From: Cereibacter_A azotoformans
GTDB taxonomy: Bacteria > Pseudomonadota > Alphaproteobacteria > Rhodobacterales > Rhodobacteraceae
DNA length: 64,000 nt
NCBI RefSeq assembly: GCF_003050905.1
Contig: NZ_QAOT01000021.1
Reading direction: 5' to 3' (one strand)
The position numbers and the translations under genes are program-made. The notes below the pieces were generated by a model that did no database searches, was not told where the DNA came from, and saw nothing but the letters and a program-made list of their open reading frames with translations. Below, piece by piece: positions 50,901-58,895 of this stretch (the first letter of the stretch is position 1; each line of letters starts with the position of its first letter).

Positions 50901-51887
50901 ATGACCCCTGCCGAGATCCGCAAGGCCCGCGCCGCCAATCACCGCGCCCGTGCCCGCGACTTTGCCGACAGCCACGGTCTTGCCGAGGCGGCACTGGTCG
51001 CGGCCTTCACAGGGAAGGGGGTCGTGGCGGTGGAGGCCGGGCCCGAGAGGCTACTGCCGCCTGTGCGCCAGCTGGGCGAGAGCCTGGCCCTGACCCGCAA
51101 CGCCTCGGCCGTGCAGGAGCGCGAGGGCCGCTATGGCCCGCTTGCGCCCCCCGGCGAGGGATGGACCCTGACGGGCGACGGGATCGAGCTGCAGATCGAT
51201 CCGCGGCATTGGGTTCATGCCTTTGCCGTGACCGAGGAAACGGCGAAAGGGGCCAAACGCTCGATCCAGGTCTTCGACGCGGCCGGCGAGGCGGTGCACA
51301 AGATCCACCTGACCGGGACCAGCGACGTGGCGGCCTTCGGGCGCCTGATCGAGGAACTGCGGCTGGCGAAGCAGAGCGACGATCTTCCGCTCGTTCCCGC
51401 GGGCCCGGCCGCCCCGTCGGGCAGCCCGGCCGACGCCGGCCTGACGCAGCTGTGGGATGAATCGCCCTCGCCGGAGGCCCTTGGCCCCCGGTTGGCAGCC
51501 GCGGGGATCTCGCCGCCCGATGTCCTCAAGGAACTGGGGGCGCCGAGGGCCCGGCCGCTTCGGCCTGTCGCGATGACCGAACTGCTTGAGCGGGCGGCCG
51601 CGGGCGGAGTGCCGCTGGAGATCCGCGGAGGCAACCCCGGGTGCCTGCAGATCTTCCGCGGCCGGGTGGAGCGTATCCTGCCGGCCGGCTACTGGATCAA
51701 CGTCATGGATCCCGGCTACAACCTGCATCTGCGCACCGACCACCTCGCCTCGGTGTATCTGACCGACCGGGGCCCTGCGGGCGGCCTGACGGTCGAGGCC
51801 TATGATGCGGCCGGCAGCCTGATCCTTGCCGTCACGGGCGAGGAGGGATGGGATCTGGTGGCCCACGGGCTTTCGGCCGTGCCCTGA
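50901..51887 (+). CDS. hemin-degrading/haem-trafficking factor (HmuS-like)
   Basis: A 328-residue protein with the two repeated HemS/ChuS domains. AEIRKARAANHRARARDFADSHGLAEAAL (in parts) is the classic start; RNASAVQEREGRY and GIELQIDPRHWVHAFAV lie in repeat one, and IFRGRVERILPAGYWINVMDPGYNLHLR (in parts) in repeat two. It would bind haem in the cytoplasm and aid iron release. GAGAGGAG is placed upstream of the ATG. No haem ABC transporter is adjacent. Confidence 0.85.
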   Translation: MTPAEIRKARAANHRARARDFADSHGLAEAALVAAFTGKGVVAVEAGPERLLPPVRQLGESLALTRNASAVQEREGRYGPLAPPGEGWTLTGDGIELQIDPRHWVHAFAVTEETAKGAKRSIQVFDAAGEAVHKIHLTGTSDVAAFGRLIEELRLAKQSDDLPLVPAGPAAPSGSPADAGLTQLWDESPSPEALGPRLAAAGISPPDVLKELGAPRARPLRPVAMTELLERAAAGGVPLEIRGGNPGCLQIFRGRVERILPAGYWINVMDPGYNLHLRTDHLASVYLTDRGPAGGLTVEAYDAAGSLILAVTGEEGWDLVAHGLSAVP

Positions 51888-52070
51888 CCCGCGGGATCGG
51901 CCCCGCGACGGGCTCAGGCGCATGGCGCGCTCTCCTTCGGAGGGGGTTGCGGCCGTTTGAGACGTGGACGCAGCCCCGCCGCGCGCGCTAGGCCATCAGC
52001 AGACGCTGCGGCTCTGACCCGGTGGGCGCCCGCGGCCGCCGCTCGTCGTTCGCGCACCACGGAGACTGTC

Positions 52071-52292
52071 ATGCGCCCTGCCATCATCGTCCGTTCCATC
52101 CGTGGCTGTCCGGCCAGCGAGGTGCCGCTCGACGAGACGCGACTCGCGGCGCTCCTCGCCACGAACGATGACGAATTTCCCGACGAGGCCGCTTTGCTGC
52201 GCCACCTTCGCCGGGGCCGCCCGGTCTACATGATGATGGGCGAATACAGGCTCCGGCCCGAGGACCAGTTCCGCCTGGTGCAAGGCGGCTGA
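52071..52292 (+). CDS. small protein downstream of the HmuS-like gene
   Basis: A 73-residue protein. The C-terminal segment RRGRPVYMMMGEYRLRPEDQFRLVQ resembles, loosely, the ending of HemP/HmuP hemin-uptake small proteins (G-R-x-V ... YRLR). GGAGA lies before the ATG at 52071. The haem link is inferred from this weak pattern and from position. Confidence 0.5.
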   Translation: MRPAIIVRSIRGCPASEVPLDETRLAALLATNDDEFPDEAALLRHLRRGRPVYMMMGEYRLRPEDQFRLVQGG

Positions 52293-52404
52293 GCCCGCGC
52301 GCACGGGTGCCGGGGTCCGCACCTTCTGCACAGCGCCTGTGCGTGTCTTCTCGTTTCCGCCCTGCGGGATTTCCTCTAGCTCTCGGCGCGAAAGGAGATC
52401 CCCA

Positions 52405-53598
52405 ATGGCCCTCGGCAACACACCCCGCAGCTACGGAACGGTTGAGCGCACCTTCCACTGGCTGATGGCGCTCATGATCCTGAGCGTTGCGCCCCTCGGC
52501 ATTCTGGCCGAAGGGCTTCCCCATGACACAGCCGAGGCGGTGGCGCGAAAGGCGCTGCTCTTCTCGCTGCACAAGACCCTCGGGGTCACGATCTTCCTGC
52601 TGGCGCTGGCCCGTCTCGTCTGGGTGGCGATCCAGCCGCGGCCCGCGCCGCTTCATCCCGAGCGGCGGCTCGAGACGGCACTGGCGGGTTGGGTGCACGG
52701 GTTCCTCTATCTCTCGCTGGTGCTGGTGCCCCTCGCGGGGTGGGTGGAGCATGCCGCGACCGACGGCTTCGCGCCGATCCTCTGGCCGTTGGGGCAATCG
52801 CTGCCGCTGGTGCCCAAGTCGCCCGCGGTGGCCGAGGTGGCCGCCACGCTGCATGTGACCTTCGCATGGGGCCTGATCGGGGCCATCGGGCTCCATCTGG
52901 CGGGCGTCGTCAAACATGCGCTGGTGGACCGAGACGCGACGCTCGCGCGGATGGTCCGGGGCGTCGAGGGAGGGCGGGGGCAGGCTGCCCGCCACCGGGG
53001 CCCGGCCCTTGCCGCGCTTGCCGTCTATGCGGTCGCTGCGGGCGCCGCGCTGGCCCTGATGCCCTCCGACAGGCCCGCTTCGCCGCCGAGGCTGGCCGAA
53101 GTCGCATCGGATTGGGTGGTCGAGGAGGGGGCTCTGACCTTCACGGTGCGCCAGATGGGCAGCGAGGTCACCGGCTCCTTTGGCGAGTGGACCGCCGCCA
53201 TCCGCTTCGAGCAGGAGCCGGTTGCAGGACGGAACGGCGATGTCCGGGTGACGATCGCAATGCCGAGCGTGACCATCGGCTCGGTGACCAGCCAGGCGCA
53301 GGAGGAGGAGTTCTTCAACGTGGCTGGCCATCCCGAGGCCGTCTTCGCCGCCGACATCCTGCCGGAGGGCGCTGGCCATGTCGCGCGGGGCGTGCTCGAT
53401 CTGCGGGGGGTCGAGGTGCCGGTCGATCTGCCCTTTGACCTCGAGATCGACGGCGAGACGGCGCGGATGAAGGGCTCGGTCACGTTGGACCGTCGCGACT
53501 TTGCGATCGGACAGAGCTACGCGGACGAAGCGACCGTCGGCCATGACGTGCGCGTTGATGTGGCGCTGACGGCGCGGCGCGCAGCCGCGGTGGAGTGA
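52405..53598 (+). CDS. cytochrome b561 fused to a YceI domain
   Basis: A 397-residue fusion. Residues 1-185 are a four-helix cytochrome b561 (TVERTFHWLMALMI, FSLHKTLGVTIFLLALARLVW (in parts), ATLHVTFAWGLIGAIGLHL) with the expected haem-ligand His. A fifth hydrophobic segment (about 205-225) exports a C-terminal YceI lipocalin-like domain (about 240-390) with GSVTLDRRDFAIGQ. YceI domains bind isoprenoid quinones or lipids, so the fusion could couple quinol and haem b. AAAGGAG precedes the ATG. It converges on a second YceI gene. Confidence 0.85.
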   Translation: MALGNTPRSYGTVERTFHWLMALMILSVAPLGILAEGLPHDTAEAVARKALLFSLHKTLGVTIFLLALARLVWVAIQPRPAPLHPERRLETALAGWVHGFLYLSLVLVPLAGWVEHAATDGFAPILWPLGQSLPLVPKSPAVAEVAATLHVTFAWGLIGAIGLHLAGVVKHALVDRDATLARMVRGVEGGRGQAARHRGPALAALAVYAVAAGAALALMPSDRPASPPRLAEVASDWVVEEGALTFTVRQMGSEVTGSFGEWTAAIRFEQEPVAGRNGDVRVTIAMPSVTIGSVTSQAQEEEFFNVAGHPEAVFAADILPEGAGHVARGVLDLRGVEVPVDLPFDLEIDGETARMKGSVTLDRRDFAIGQSYADEATVGHDVRVDVALTARRAAAVE

Positions 53599-53632
53599 TC
53601 CGGGCCGCGCGGGCGACGGGATGCGATGCGAA

Positions 53633-53660
53633 AAGGGCCGCCAATGGCGGCCCTTCCTTT
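53633..53660. terminator. bidirectional terminator
   Basis: GGGCCGCC (53635-53642) and GGCGGCCC (53646-53653) pair around AAT. AAAA precedes and TTCCTTT follows, so it can serve both the rightward fusion gene and the leftward YceI gene. Confidence 0.75.
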
Positions 53661-53711
53661 GATTCCATCGCGCCAAGGGCAAACGTGCCGCCCGACGCGA
53701 ACCGATGCGCC

Positions 53712-54284
53712 TCACTCGGCCTTCATCGCCTCGATCGAGATCTGGATCTGCACCTCGTCGGACACGAAGGGCGCGAACTTGCCAAGCTCGAAGTCCGACC
53801 GCAGGACCGTGGTGGTGGCGTCGAACCCGGCCCAGGGCTTGTTCTCCATCGGGTGCATTCCGGCCTGGTTCAGCGTCGCGTCGAGCACCACGGGCTTCGT
53901 CACGCCGTTCAGCGTCAGGTCGCCGGTGATCTTCGCCGTCTTCTCGCCGGTCACCTCGATGTCGGTGGAGGTGAAGGTCACCATCTCGTCCTCGCTCGCA
54001 TCGAAGAAGTCGGCCGACATGAAATGTTCGAACCGCGCTTCCCAGCCGGTCAGCATCGACCGAACCGGGAAGGAGACCGTGACCGACGAGGCGGCCGGAT
54101 CGTCCTGGTCGAACGCGATCTCGCCCTCGAAGCCCGAGAACATGCCGCTTCCGGTCGAGAAGCCGAGGTGGTTGTAGCTGAAGACGATCTGGCTGTGGCT
54201 CGGATCGAGGACATAGGCCTCGGGGGCGGCGACGGCGGCCGAGGCGGAGAAGGCGAGGGCGGTTGCAAGGGCGATGTGCTTCAT
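53712..54284 (-). CDS. YceI-family periplasmic lipid-binding protein
   Basis: A 190-residue protein with a signal peptide (1-19, ending VAA) and a single YceI domain. YVLDPSHSQIVFSYNHLGFSTGSG (in parts), SADFFDASEDEMVTFTSTDIEV (in parts) and GDLTLNGVTKPVVL are family-typical. It likely binds a polyisoprenoid in the periplasm. It faces the cytochrome b561-YceI fusion gene and may be its soluble partner; that is inference. Confidence 0.9.
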   Translation of the reverse strand: MKHIALATALAFSASAAVAAPEAYVLDPSHSQIVFSYNHLGFSTGSGMFSGFEGEIAFDQDDPAASSVTVSFPVRSMLTGWEARFEHFMSADFFDASEDEMVTFTSTDIEVTGEKTAKITGDLTLNGVTKPVVLDATLNQAGMHPMENKPWAGFDATTTVLRSDFELGKFAPFVSDEVQIQISIEAMKAE

Positions 54285-54709
54285 TCGGATTTTCCTTTCT
54301 GGATGATGCAGGACAGTCGCCCGCCGATGCCGGGATCACAATGCACAGCCATCAACAACCGATGTGCATGGAGGAACATGGGAGGTGGCCGCTGCAGCGC
54401 GAGACGACCATCGACAGGCCGCATGGTCCGTGGCGAGCCCGTCGCATGAAGCGCATCCCGGGGGGGACGCCGTTGGCCCGGACGTAGACAGAGCGGCGCG
54501 CCGAGGTTACGGCGCTGCCAGCGGTCCAAGGTCGTCCTGCCAGTCCGCGGTGTGCTGCCGAACCACAAGCAGACCTGGGCCAGCATCCGCAAGATATCGG
54601 ACCCGCCGGCTTCCGTCCGCCACCTGACGTTCAAGTCGCAGGAGGTCGAACCCGGCTGATCCGCCTCGGCCCGGTTCCGTCCGGGCCGCGTGCCGCCGAA
54701 GGCATGCCG
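54285..54709. other. intergenic region at the left edge of the arsenic island
   Basis: About 425 bp without a recognised gene. A rightward open stretch ending at 54659 reads VLPNHKQTWASIRKIS, then DPPASVRHLTFKSQEVEPG and a stop, and looks protein-like. It has no clear start and may be the tail of a decayed gene. It marks the junction between the chromosome-type genes and the arsenic genes. Confidence 0.35.
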
Positions 54710-55873
54710 TCACGTCACCCGCAGGGTCGCCGTCCGGCGGAACAGGACCGCGGCCAGCGCAAGATTGGTGGCGGCGATCCCCGCCAGCACGGCGAGCGTG
54801 CCTTCCGCGCCGACAAGGGCGATCAGCCCCGCGCCCACCAGCGGTGCCGCGGCCTGCGCCACGAGCGACGGCCGGGCCAGACGACCCATCACGCTCGGAT
54901 AGCGCTCGGGGCCGAACAGCGCCATCGGCAGCGCGCCGCGGGCGATCGAATAGACGCCGTTGCCCGCGCCATAGAGGATCAGCGCCAGCGCCGGCCACTC
55001 CGACGCCGCCAGCAGGACCAGCCCGGCCGCGGTGGCACTCACCGCAGCGAGCAGCGTCCAGACCGGGTGATGGCGGGTGCCGCCCGCCATCTCGACCAGC
55101 CGCCCGCCGACCTGCGCCGGGCCGATCAGCGCGCCAAGTGCCACCGCCGCCGCCAGCGGCAGCCCCCGCGCGCCCAGCAGCCCGATCAGATGCACCGCGA
55201 TGATGGTGACCGCGAGGCCCGCGAGCGTCTGGATCGCCGCCATGATGCGGAAGGCCGCGCGCTCGTCGCCCGCCAGCTCGGCCGGCGGAACATGGTCGCG
55301 CGCCTCAAGCCTCGGCGCCTTCGGGGTCGCTCGCAGCAGCAGCGGTACCGAGATCGCCAGATGCAGCCCCGCATAGGCGGCGGTCGTCCCGCGCCAGCCG
55401 ACGCTCTCCAGCATCAGCGCCGAGAGCGGCCAGCAGACCGTGCTCGCAAACCCGCCCCAGAGCGTCAGCAGCGTGATCGCCCGCCGCGCCTCGCGCCCGT
55501 AGATCTGGCCCAGCGTGGCGAAGGCGGGATCGTAGAGCCCCGCGGCCATGCCCGCTCCCATGAGCATCCAGCCGGCGACGAACACCGCGAGGTTCGGCGC
55601 CAGCGCCAGCATCATCAGGCCGGCCGAGATCGCCAGACAACCCGCCACCAGAACCGGCCGCCCGCCATGGCGCGCAATGGTGCGGCCGACCAGCGGCGAG
55701 GCGAGCCCCGCGACCAGCAGCCCGACCGAGAGCGATCCCACCACCCAGGGCAGCGGCCAGCCCGTGTCCGCAGCGATCGGCGTGGCCAGCACCGCCATCA
55801 GGTAGTAGCTGCTGCCCCAGGCGAGGATCTGAACCACCCCCAGCGCCGCCGCGAGCCTCGCCTGCGAACTCAC
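54710..55873 (-). CDS. MFS transporter of the ars operon
   Basis: A 387-residue, 12-helix major facilitator. GTG at 55873 overlaps the arsH stop by 4 bp, so it is the last gene of the leftward arsR-arsN2-acr3-arsH operon. VGRTIARHGGRPVLVAG is the loop 2-3 region and LYGAGNGVYSIARG lies in the second half. The operon strongly suggests export of an arsenical; MFS arsenical exporters such as ArsK are known, but this protein cannot be assigned to one by eye. Confidence 0.82.
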   Translation of the reverse strand: MSSQARLAAALGVVQILAWGSSYYLMAVLATPIAADTGWPLPWVVGSLSVGLLVAGLASPLVGRTIARHGGRPVLVAGCLAISAGLMMLALAPNLAVFVAGWMLMGAGMAAGLYDPAFATLGQIYGREARRAITLLTLWGGFASTVCWPLSALMLESVGWRGTTAAYAGLHLAISVPLLLRATPKAPRLEARDHVPPAELAGDERAAFRIMAAIQTLAGLAVTIIAVHLIGLLGARGLPLAAAVALGALIGPAQVGGRLVEMAGGTRHHPVWTLLAAVSATAAGLVLLAASEWPALALILYGAGNGVYSIARGALPMALFGPERYPSVMGRLARPSLVAQAAAPLVGAGLIALVGAEGTLAVLAGIAATNLALAAVLFRRTATLRVT

Positions 55874-56583
55874 CGCACGGCCGCCGAGAGGTTCACCCGC
55901 GCCTCCAGCGCCTTCGCCGCCTCCTTCCGCTCGGAGTAGCGGTCGGTGAGGTGGGCCGAGACATCGCGGGTGAGAAGCGTGAACTTCACCAGCTCCTCCA
56001 TCACGTCCACCACCCGGTCGTAGAGCGGCGAGGCCCGCATCCGCCCCGCCTCGTCGAACTCGGCGAAGGCCTTCGGGACCGAGGACTGGTTCGGGATCGT
56101 CACCATCCGCATCCAGCGCCCCAGCACCCGCATCTGATTCAGCGCGTTGAAGCTCTGCGAGCCGCCCGAGACCTGCATCAGCGCCAGCGTCCGCCCCTGC
56201 GTCGGCCGGATCGCGCCCATGCTCAGCGGAATCCAGTCGATCTGCGCCTTCATCACCCCGGTCATCGCGCCATGCCGCTCGGGCGAGCACCAGACCTGCC
56301 CCTCCGACCAGAGGCAGGCCTCGCGCAGTTCGGCGACCTTGGGATGGCTCGCCTCGGCATCATCGGGGAGAGGCAGGCCATCCGCGTGAAAGATCCGCGT
56401 CTCGCAGCCAAAGAGGCGCAGCAGGCGCTCCGCCTCGAGCGTCAGGAAGCGGCTGTAACTCCGTTCGCGCAGAGATCCGTAGAGCAGCAGGATGCGCGGC
56501 GGATGGGTGGAGCGCGGCCCGGCCAGCGCCGTCGGATCGGGAAACCGCACCGACCCGGCATCGAGGTTCGGCAGGTCGCTCAT
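55870..56583 (-). CDS. arsH: ArsH, NADPH-dependent FMN reductase / organoarsenical oxidase
   Basis: A 237-residue flavodoxin-fold enzyme. The FMN loop LLYGSLRERSYSRFL (32-46) and the ArsH signature SPERHGAMTGVMKAQIDWIP (113-132) are intact. Known ArsH enzymes oxidise trivalent methyl- and aryl-arsenicals to less toxic pentavalent forms. It overlaps acr3 upstream and the MFS gene downstream by 4 bp each. Confidence 0.93.
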   Translation of the reverse strand: MSDLPNLDAGSVRFPDPTALAGPRSTHPPRILLLYGSLRERSYSRFLTLEAERLLRLFGCETRIFHADGLPLPDDAEASHPKVAELREACLWSEGQVWCSPERHGAMTGVMKAQIDWIPLSMGAIRPTQGRTLALMQVSGGSQSFNALNQMRVLGRWMRMVTIPNQSSVPKAFAEFDEAGRMRASPLYDRVVDVMEELVKFTLLTRDVSAHLTDRYSERKEAAKALEARVNLSAAVR

Positions 56584-57617
56584 GCCCGCACCTCGAACCA
56601 GCGCGACCGGAGCCGCAGCGCCACATGCACCAGCAGAACCAGCACCGGCACCTCGACCAGCGGGCCGATGACCGTGGCAAAAGCCACCGGCGAGGCGAGG
56701 CCGAAGGCCGCGATGGCGACCGCGATGGCGAGTTCGAAATTGTTGCCGGCGGCGGTGAAGGCGATGGCCGTGGTGCGGGGATAGTCGCGGGCGATCAGCC
56801 GGCCGAGGACGAAGCTCACCCCGAACATGATCGCGAAGTAGAGCGCGAGCGGCAGCGCGATCCGCACGGCATCCGCGGGCAGACGCAGGATCTCGCCACC
56901 CTTCAGGCTGAACATGGCGACGATGGTGAAGAGAAGCGCCGCCAGCGTCAGCGGCCCGATCCGCGGCAGGAACTTCTCCTCGTACCAGCCCGCGCCTTTC
57001 CGCGTGATCAGCACCCGCCGCGTCAGGAAACCGGCGGCGAAGGGGATGCCCAGATAGATCAGCACCGCCTGCGCGATGGTCGCGAAGCTCACGTCGATCA
57101 CGCTGCCCTCAATCCCGAACAACGGCGGCAGCAGCCCGAGGAAGATCCAGGCGTAAAGTGGGAAGAACAGGATCTGGAAGATCGAGTTGAAGGCCACGAG
57201 GCCCGCGACATACTGGTTGTCTCCCTCCGCCAGCTGGTTCCAGACCAGCACCATGGCGATGCAGCGGGCAAGCCCGATCAGGATCACGCCGGTCATGTAG
57301 TCGGGATGGTCGTGCAGGAAGATCACCGCCAGCGCGAACATGAGCACCGGCCCGATCAGCCAGTTTTGCACCAGCGACAATGCAAGCACCCTCCCGTCGC
57401 GGAAGACGCGCGGAAGCTCCTCGTAGCGGACGCGGGCGAGCGGGGGATACATCATCAGGATCAGCCCCGCCGCGATCGGCAGGTTGGTGGTGCCGACCGA
57501 GGCCGCGTCGAGCGCGCCGGGAAGGCTGGGGAAGATCCGGCCCAGCAGCAGCCCCAGCGCCATGGCGGCGAAGATCCAGAGCGTGAGCCAGCGGTCAAGG
57601 AAGGAAAGACGGTGCAT
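56580..57617 (-). CDS. acr3: Acr3-type arsenite efflux permease
   Basis: A 345-residue, ten-helix permease of the bile/arsenite/riboflavin superfamily. GLARCIAMVLVWNQLAEGD contains the essential Cys (C119), and AAGNNFELAIAVAIAAFG contains the essential Glu region. It extrudes As(III) driven by the proton gradient. It overlaps arsN2 by 1 bp and arsH by 4 bp. Confidence 0.95.
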   Translation of the reverse strand: MHRLSFLDRWLTLWIFAAMALGLLLGRIFPSLPGALDAASVGTTNLPIAAGLILMMYPPLARVRYEELPRVFRDGRVLALSLVQNWLIGPVLMFALAVIFLHDHPDYMTGVILIGLARCIAMVLVWNQLAEGDNQYVAGLVAFNSIFQILFFPLYAWIFLGLLPPLFGIEGSVIDVSFATIAQAVLIYLGIPFAAGFLTRRVLITRKGAGWYEEKFLPRIGPLTLAALLFTIVAMFSLKGGEILRLPADAVRIALPLALYFAIMFGVSFVLGRLIARDYPRTTAIAFTAAGNNFELAIAVAIAAFGLASPVAFATVIGPLVEVPVLVLLVHVALRLRSRWFEVRA

Positions 57618-58060
57618 CAGATCTCCGGTCCGCAGGTCATCAGGGTGGCCGAGGCCGGGCAGATCGCCGCGGCCTGCCGGGTGGCAAGGATTTCGGCCGG
57701 CGCGTTGCCGCGCGGCACGGTGTGGAAGCCGTGGCGGGCGAAGAACGGGGCGGCGGTCGTGGTTAGGAGCCAGACCGCCGCGGCTCCCGCCGCCTCGGTC
57801 ATCAGATGGGAAAGGATGGCCCCGCCCAGACCTTCGCCACGCCGCCCTTCGGGCACCACGATCGAGCGCAGCAGCGCATGGGCTCCGTGCCGCTCGATCC
57901 CGCCGAAGCCCGCCGGCCGGTCCCCGCTGCGATAGGCGAAGAAGCCGCGGCCCGGCTCGGTCAGGTCGTCCGTGGGCAGGCCGGCGGCCGTCAGAGCGGC
58001 GATCAGCGCCGGGTCGTTGCCGGCCACCGGGCGGGCGTCGAGGCGGCGGGTCTCAGCCAT
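57617..58060 (-). CDS. arsN2: ArsN2-type GNAT acetyltransferase
   Basis: A 147-residue GNAT acetyltransferase. Acetyl-CoA loop VVPEGRRGEGLGGAI (68-82) and C-terminal TAAPFFARHGFHTVPR are clear. Proteins of this kind in ars operons acetylate the amino group of arsinothricin or related amine arsenicals. It lies between arsR and acr3 with an 8-bp overlap to arsR. The exact substrate is inferred. Confidence 0.85.
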   Translation of the reverse strand: MAETRRLDARPVAGNDPALIAALTAAGLPTDDLTEPGRGFFAYRSGDRPAGFGGIERHGAHALLRSIVVPEGRRGEGLGGAILSHLMTEAAGAAAVWLLTTTAAPFFARHGFHTVPRGNAPAEILATRQAAAICPASATLMTCGPEI

Positions 58061-58385
58061 GGCGCGTCTCGGCCTGCGGTGACGGCGCGCAGATCTCGGG
58101 CCGCCCGTCGCAGCAGTCGCGCATCAGGAAGGCCACGAGATCCGACAGCACCGGATAGGCTGCCGCATAGATCACGAAGCGCCCCTCGCGGCGCGAGGTG
58201 ACGAGGCGCGCCTGTTCGAGGTGCGCGAGATGGAACGAGAGGCGGGAGGAACTCGCCCCGATCGCTGCGCCGATCTCGCCGGCCGGCAAACCCTCCGGGC
58301 CGGCGCGCACCAGAAGCCGCACGATCTGCAGCCGCGTCTCCTGCGAGAGGCCGGCAAAGGCGGTCAGGGCGGTTCGGTCGTCCAT
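58053..58385 (-). CDS. arsR: ArsR-family repressor with C-terminal As(III) site
   Basis: A 110-residue winged-helix repressor. Helix-turn-helix ASSSRLSFHLAHLEQARLV is at 44-62. The C-terminal MRDCCDGRPEIC supplies C91, C92 and C99, matching the As(III) site of the AfArsR type; the alpha-3 CxC site is absent. It heads the leftward operon, and direct repeats lie immediately before its start codon. Confidence 0.92.
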   Translation of the reverse strand: MDDRTALTAFAGLSQETRLQIVRLLVRAGPEGLPAGEIGAAIGASSSRLSFHLAHLEQARLVTSRREGRFVIYAAAYPVLSDLVAFLMRDCCDGRPEICAPSPQAETRHG

Positions 58386-58441
58386 ATCTCAACATCTCAA
58401 GAATGGTTGCAACGTTACCCCCGGCGTCACCCGAGGGTCAA
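58386..58441 (-). promoter_or_regulatory. promoter and direct-repeat operator of the leftward ars operon
   Basis: On the minus strand TTGACC (58436-58441) and TAACGT (58412-58417) are 18 bp apart. Two copies of TTGAGAT (58394-58400 and 58386-58392), one base apart, abut the arsR start codon. They are likely ArsR-binding half-sites, lying in the short leader. Confidence 0.45.
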
Positions 58442-58584
58442 GCCTGACGGCAAGAGACCCACCGCGCGCACGCGAGCAATGCGCGCCCGCCTGCGGATGA
58501 ATGGCCGCCGAGCCCGTGTGGCGGTCGGACAGGCCGCGACTTCGCCGCCCATCTTGACACAGATCAGGGCGCTCCACCCCACAC

Positions 58585-58604
58585 ATGCGCCAATGCGCAT
58601 ATTG
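58585..58604 (+). promoter_or_regulatory. palindromic operator upstream of the second arsR
   Basis: ATGCGC (58585-58590) is followed by CAATGCGCATATTG (58591-58604), which has CAAT/ATTG arms around ATGCGCAT. A consensus -35 TTGACA occurs at 58554. The palindrome is 12 bp before the start codon, as expected for an autorepressed ArsR gene. Confidence 0.45.
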
Positions 58605-58616
58605 GGGAGCAAGCTG

Positions 58617-58895
58617 ATGATCGTGACCGTCCTCTCGGCCCTTGCCGAACCGACCCGCCTTGGGGCGATGCGCCTTCTGGCCGATGGGTCGGGGCATTGC
58701 GTCTGTGAACTCATGCGCAAGCTCGGCGCGACGCAAAGCCGGATGTCGCGGCACATGCAGGTGCTGAAGCAGGCGGGCCTCGTGGTCGATCGCCGGGATG
58801 CGCAATGGGTGCGCTACCGGATCAACCCCGACCTTCCGCCCCCGCTGTCCCGGCTGCTCGATGCCGCGCTGTCGGCGGAGGAGGTCCCGGCATGA
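58617..58895 (+). CDS. arsR: second ArsR-family repressor, alpha-3 CxC type
   Basis: A 92-residue ArsR. The As(III)-binding CxC motif is in GSGHCVCELM (C28, C30), as in E. coli ArsR; helix-turn-helix ATQSRMSRHMQVLKQAGLV follows. GGGGAGC precedes the ATG at 58617, though an ATG at 58593 is in frame. Its stop overlaps arsP by 4 bp. It is a different sensor class from its divergent neighbour. Confidence 0.9.
   Translation: MIVTVLSALAEPTRLGAMRLLADGSGHCVCELMRKLGATQSRMSRHMQVLKQAGLVVDRRDAQWVRYRINPDLPPPLSRLLDAALSAEEVPA

Noticed and set aside
49023..50975. 650-codon minus-strand open frame opposite the serralysin gene
   Set aside because: Antisense shadow of a GC-rich gene; no domain, no start signal, and the plus strand encodes an intact metalloprotease.
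54285..54709. Insertion-sequence remnant at the left edge of the arsenic island
   Set aside because: The protein-like stretch here does not match any transposase words I recognise, so it is left as an unassigned region.
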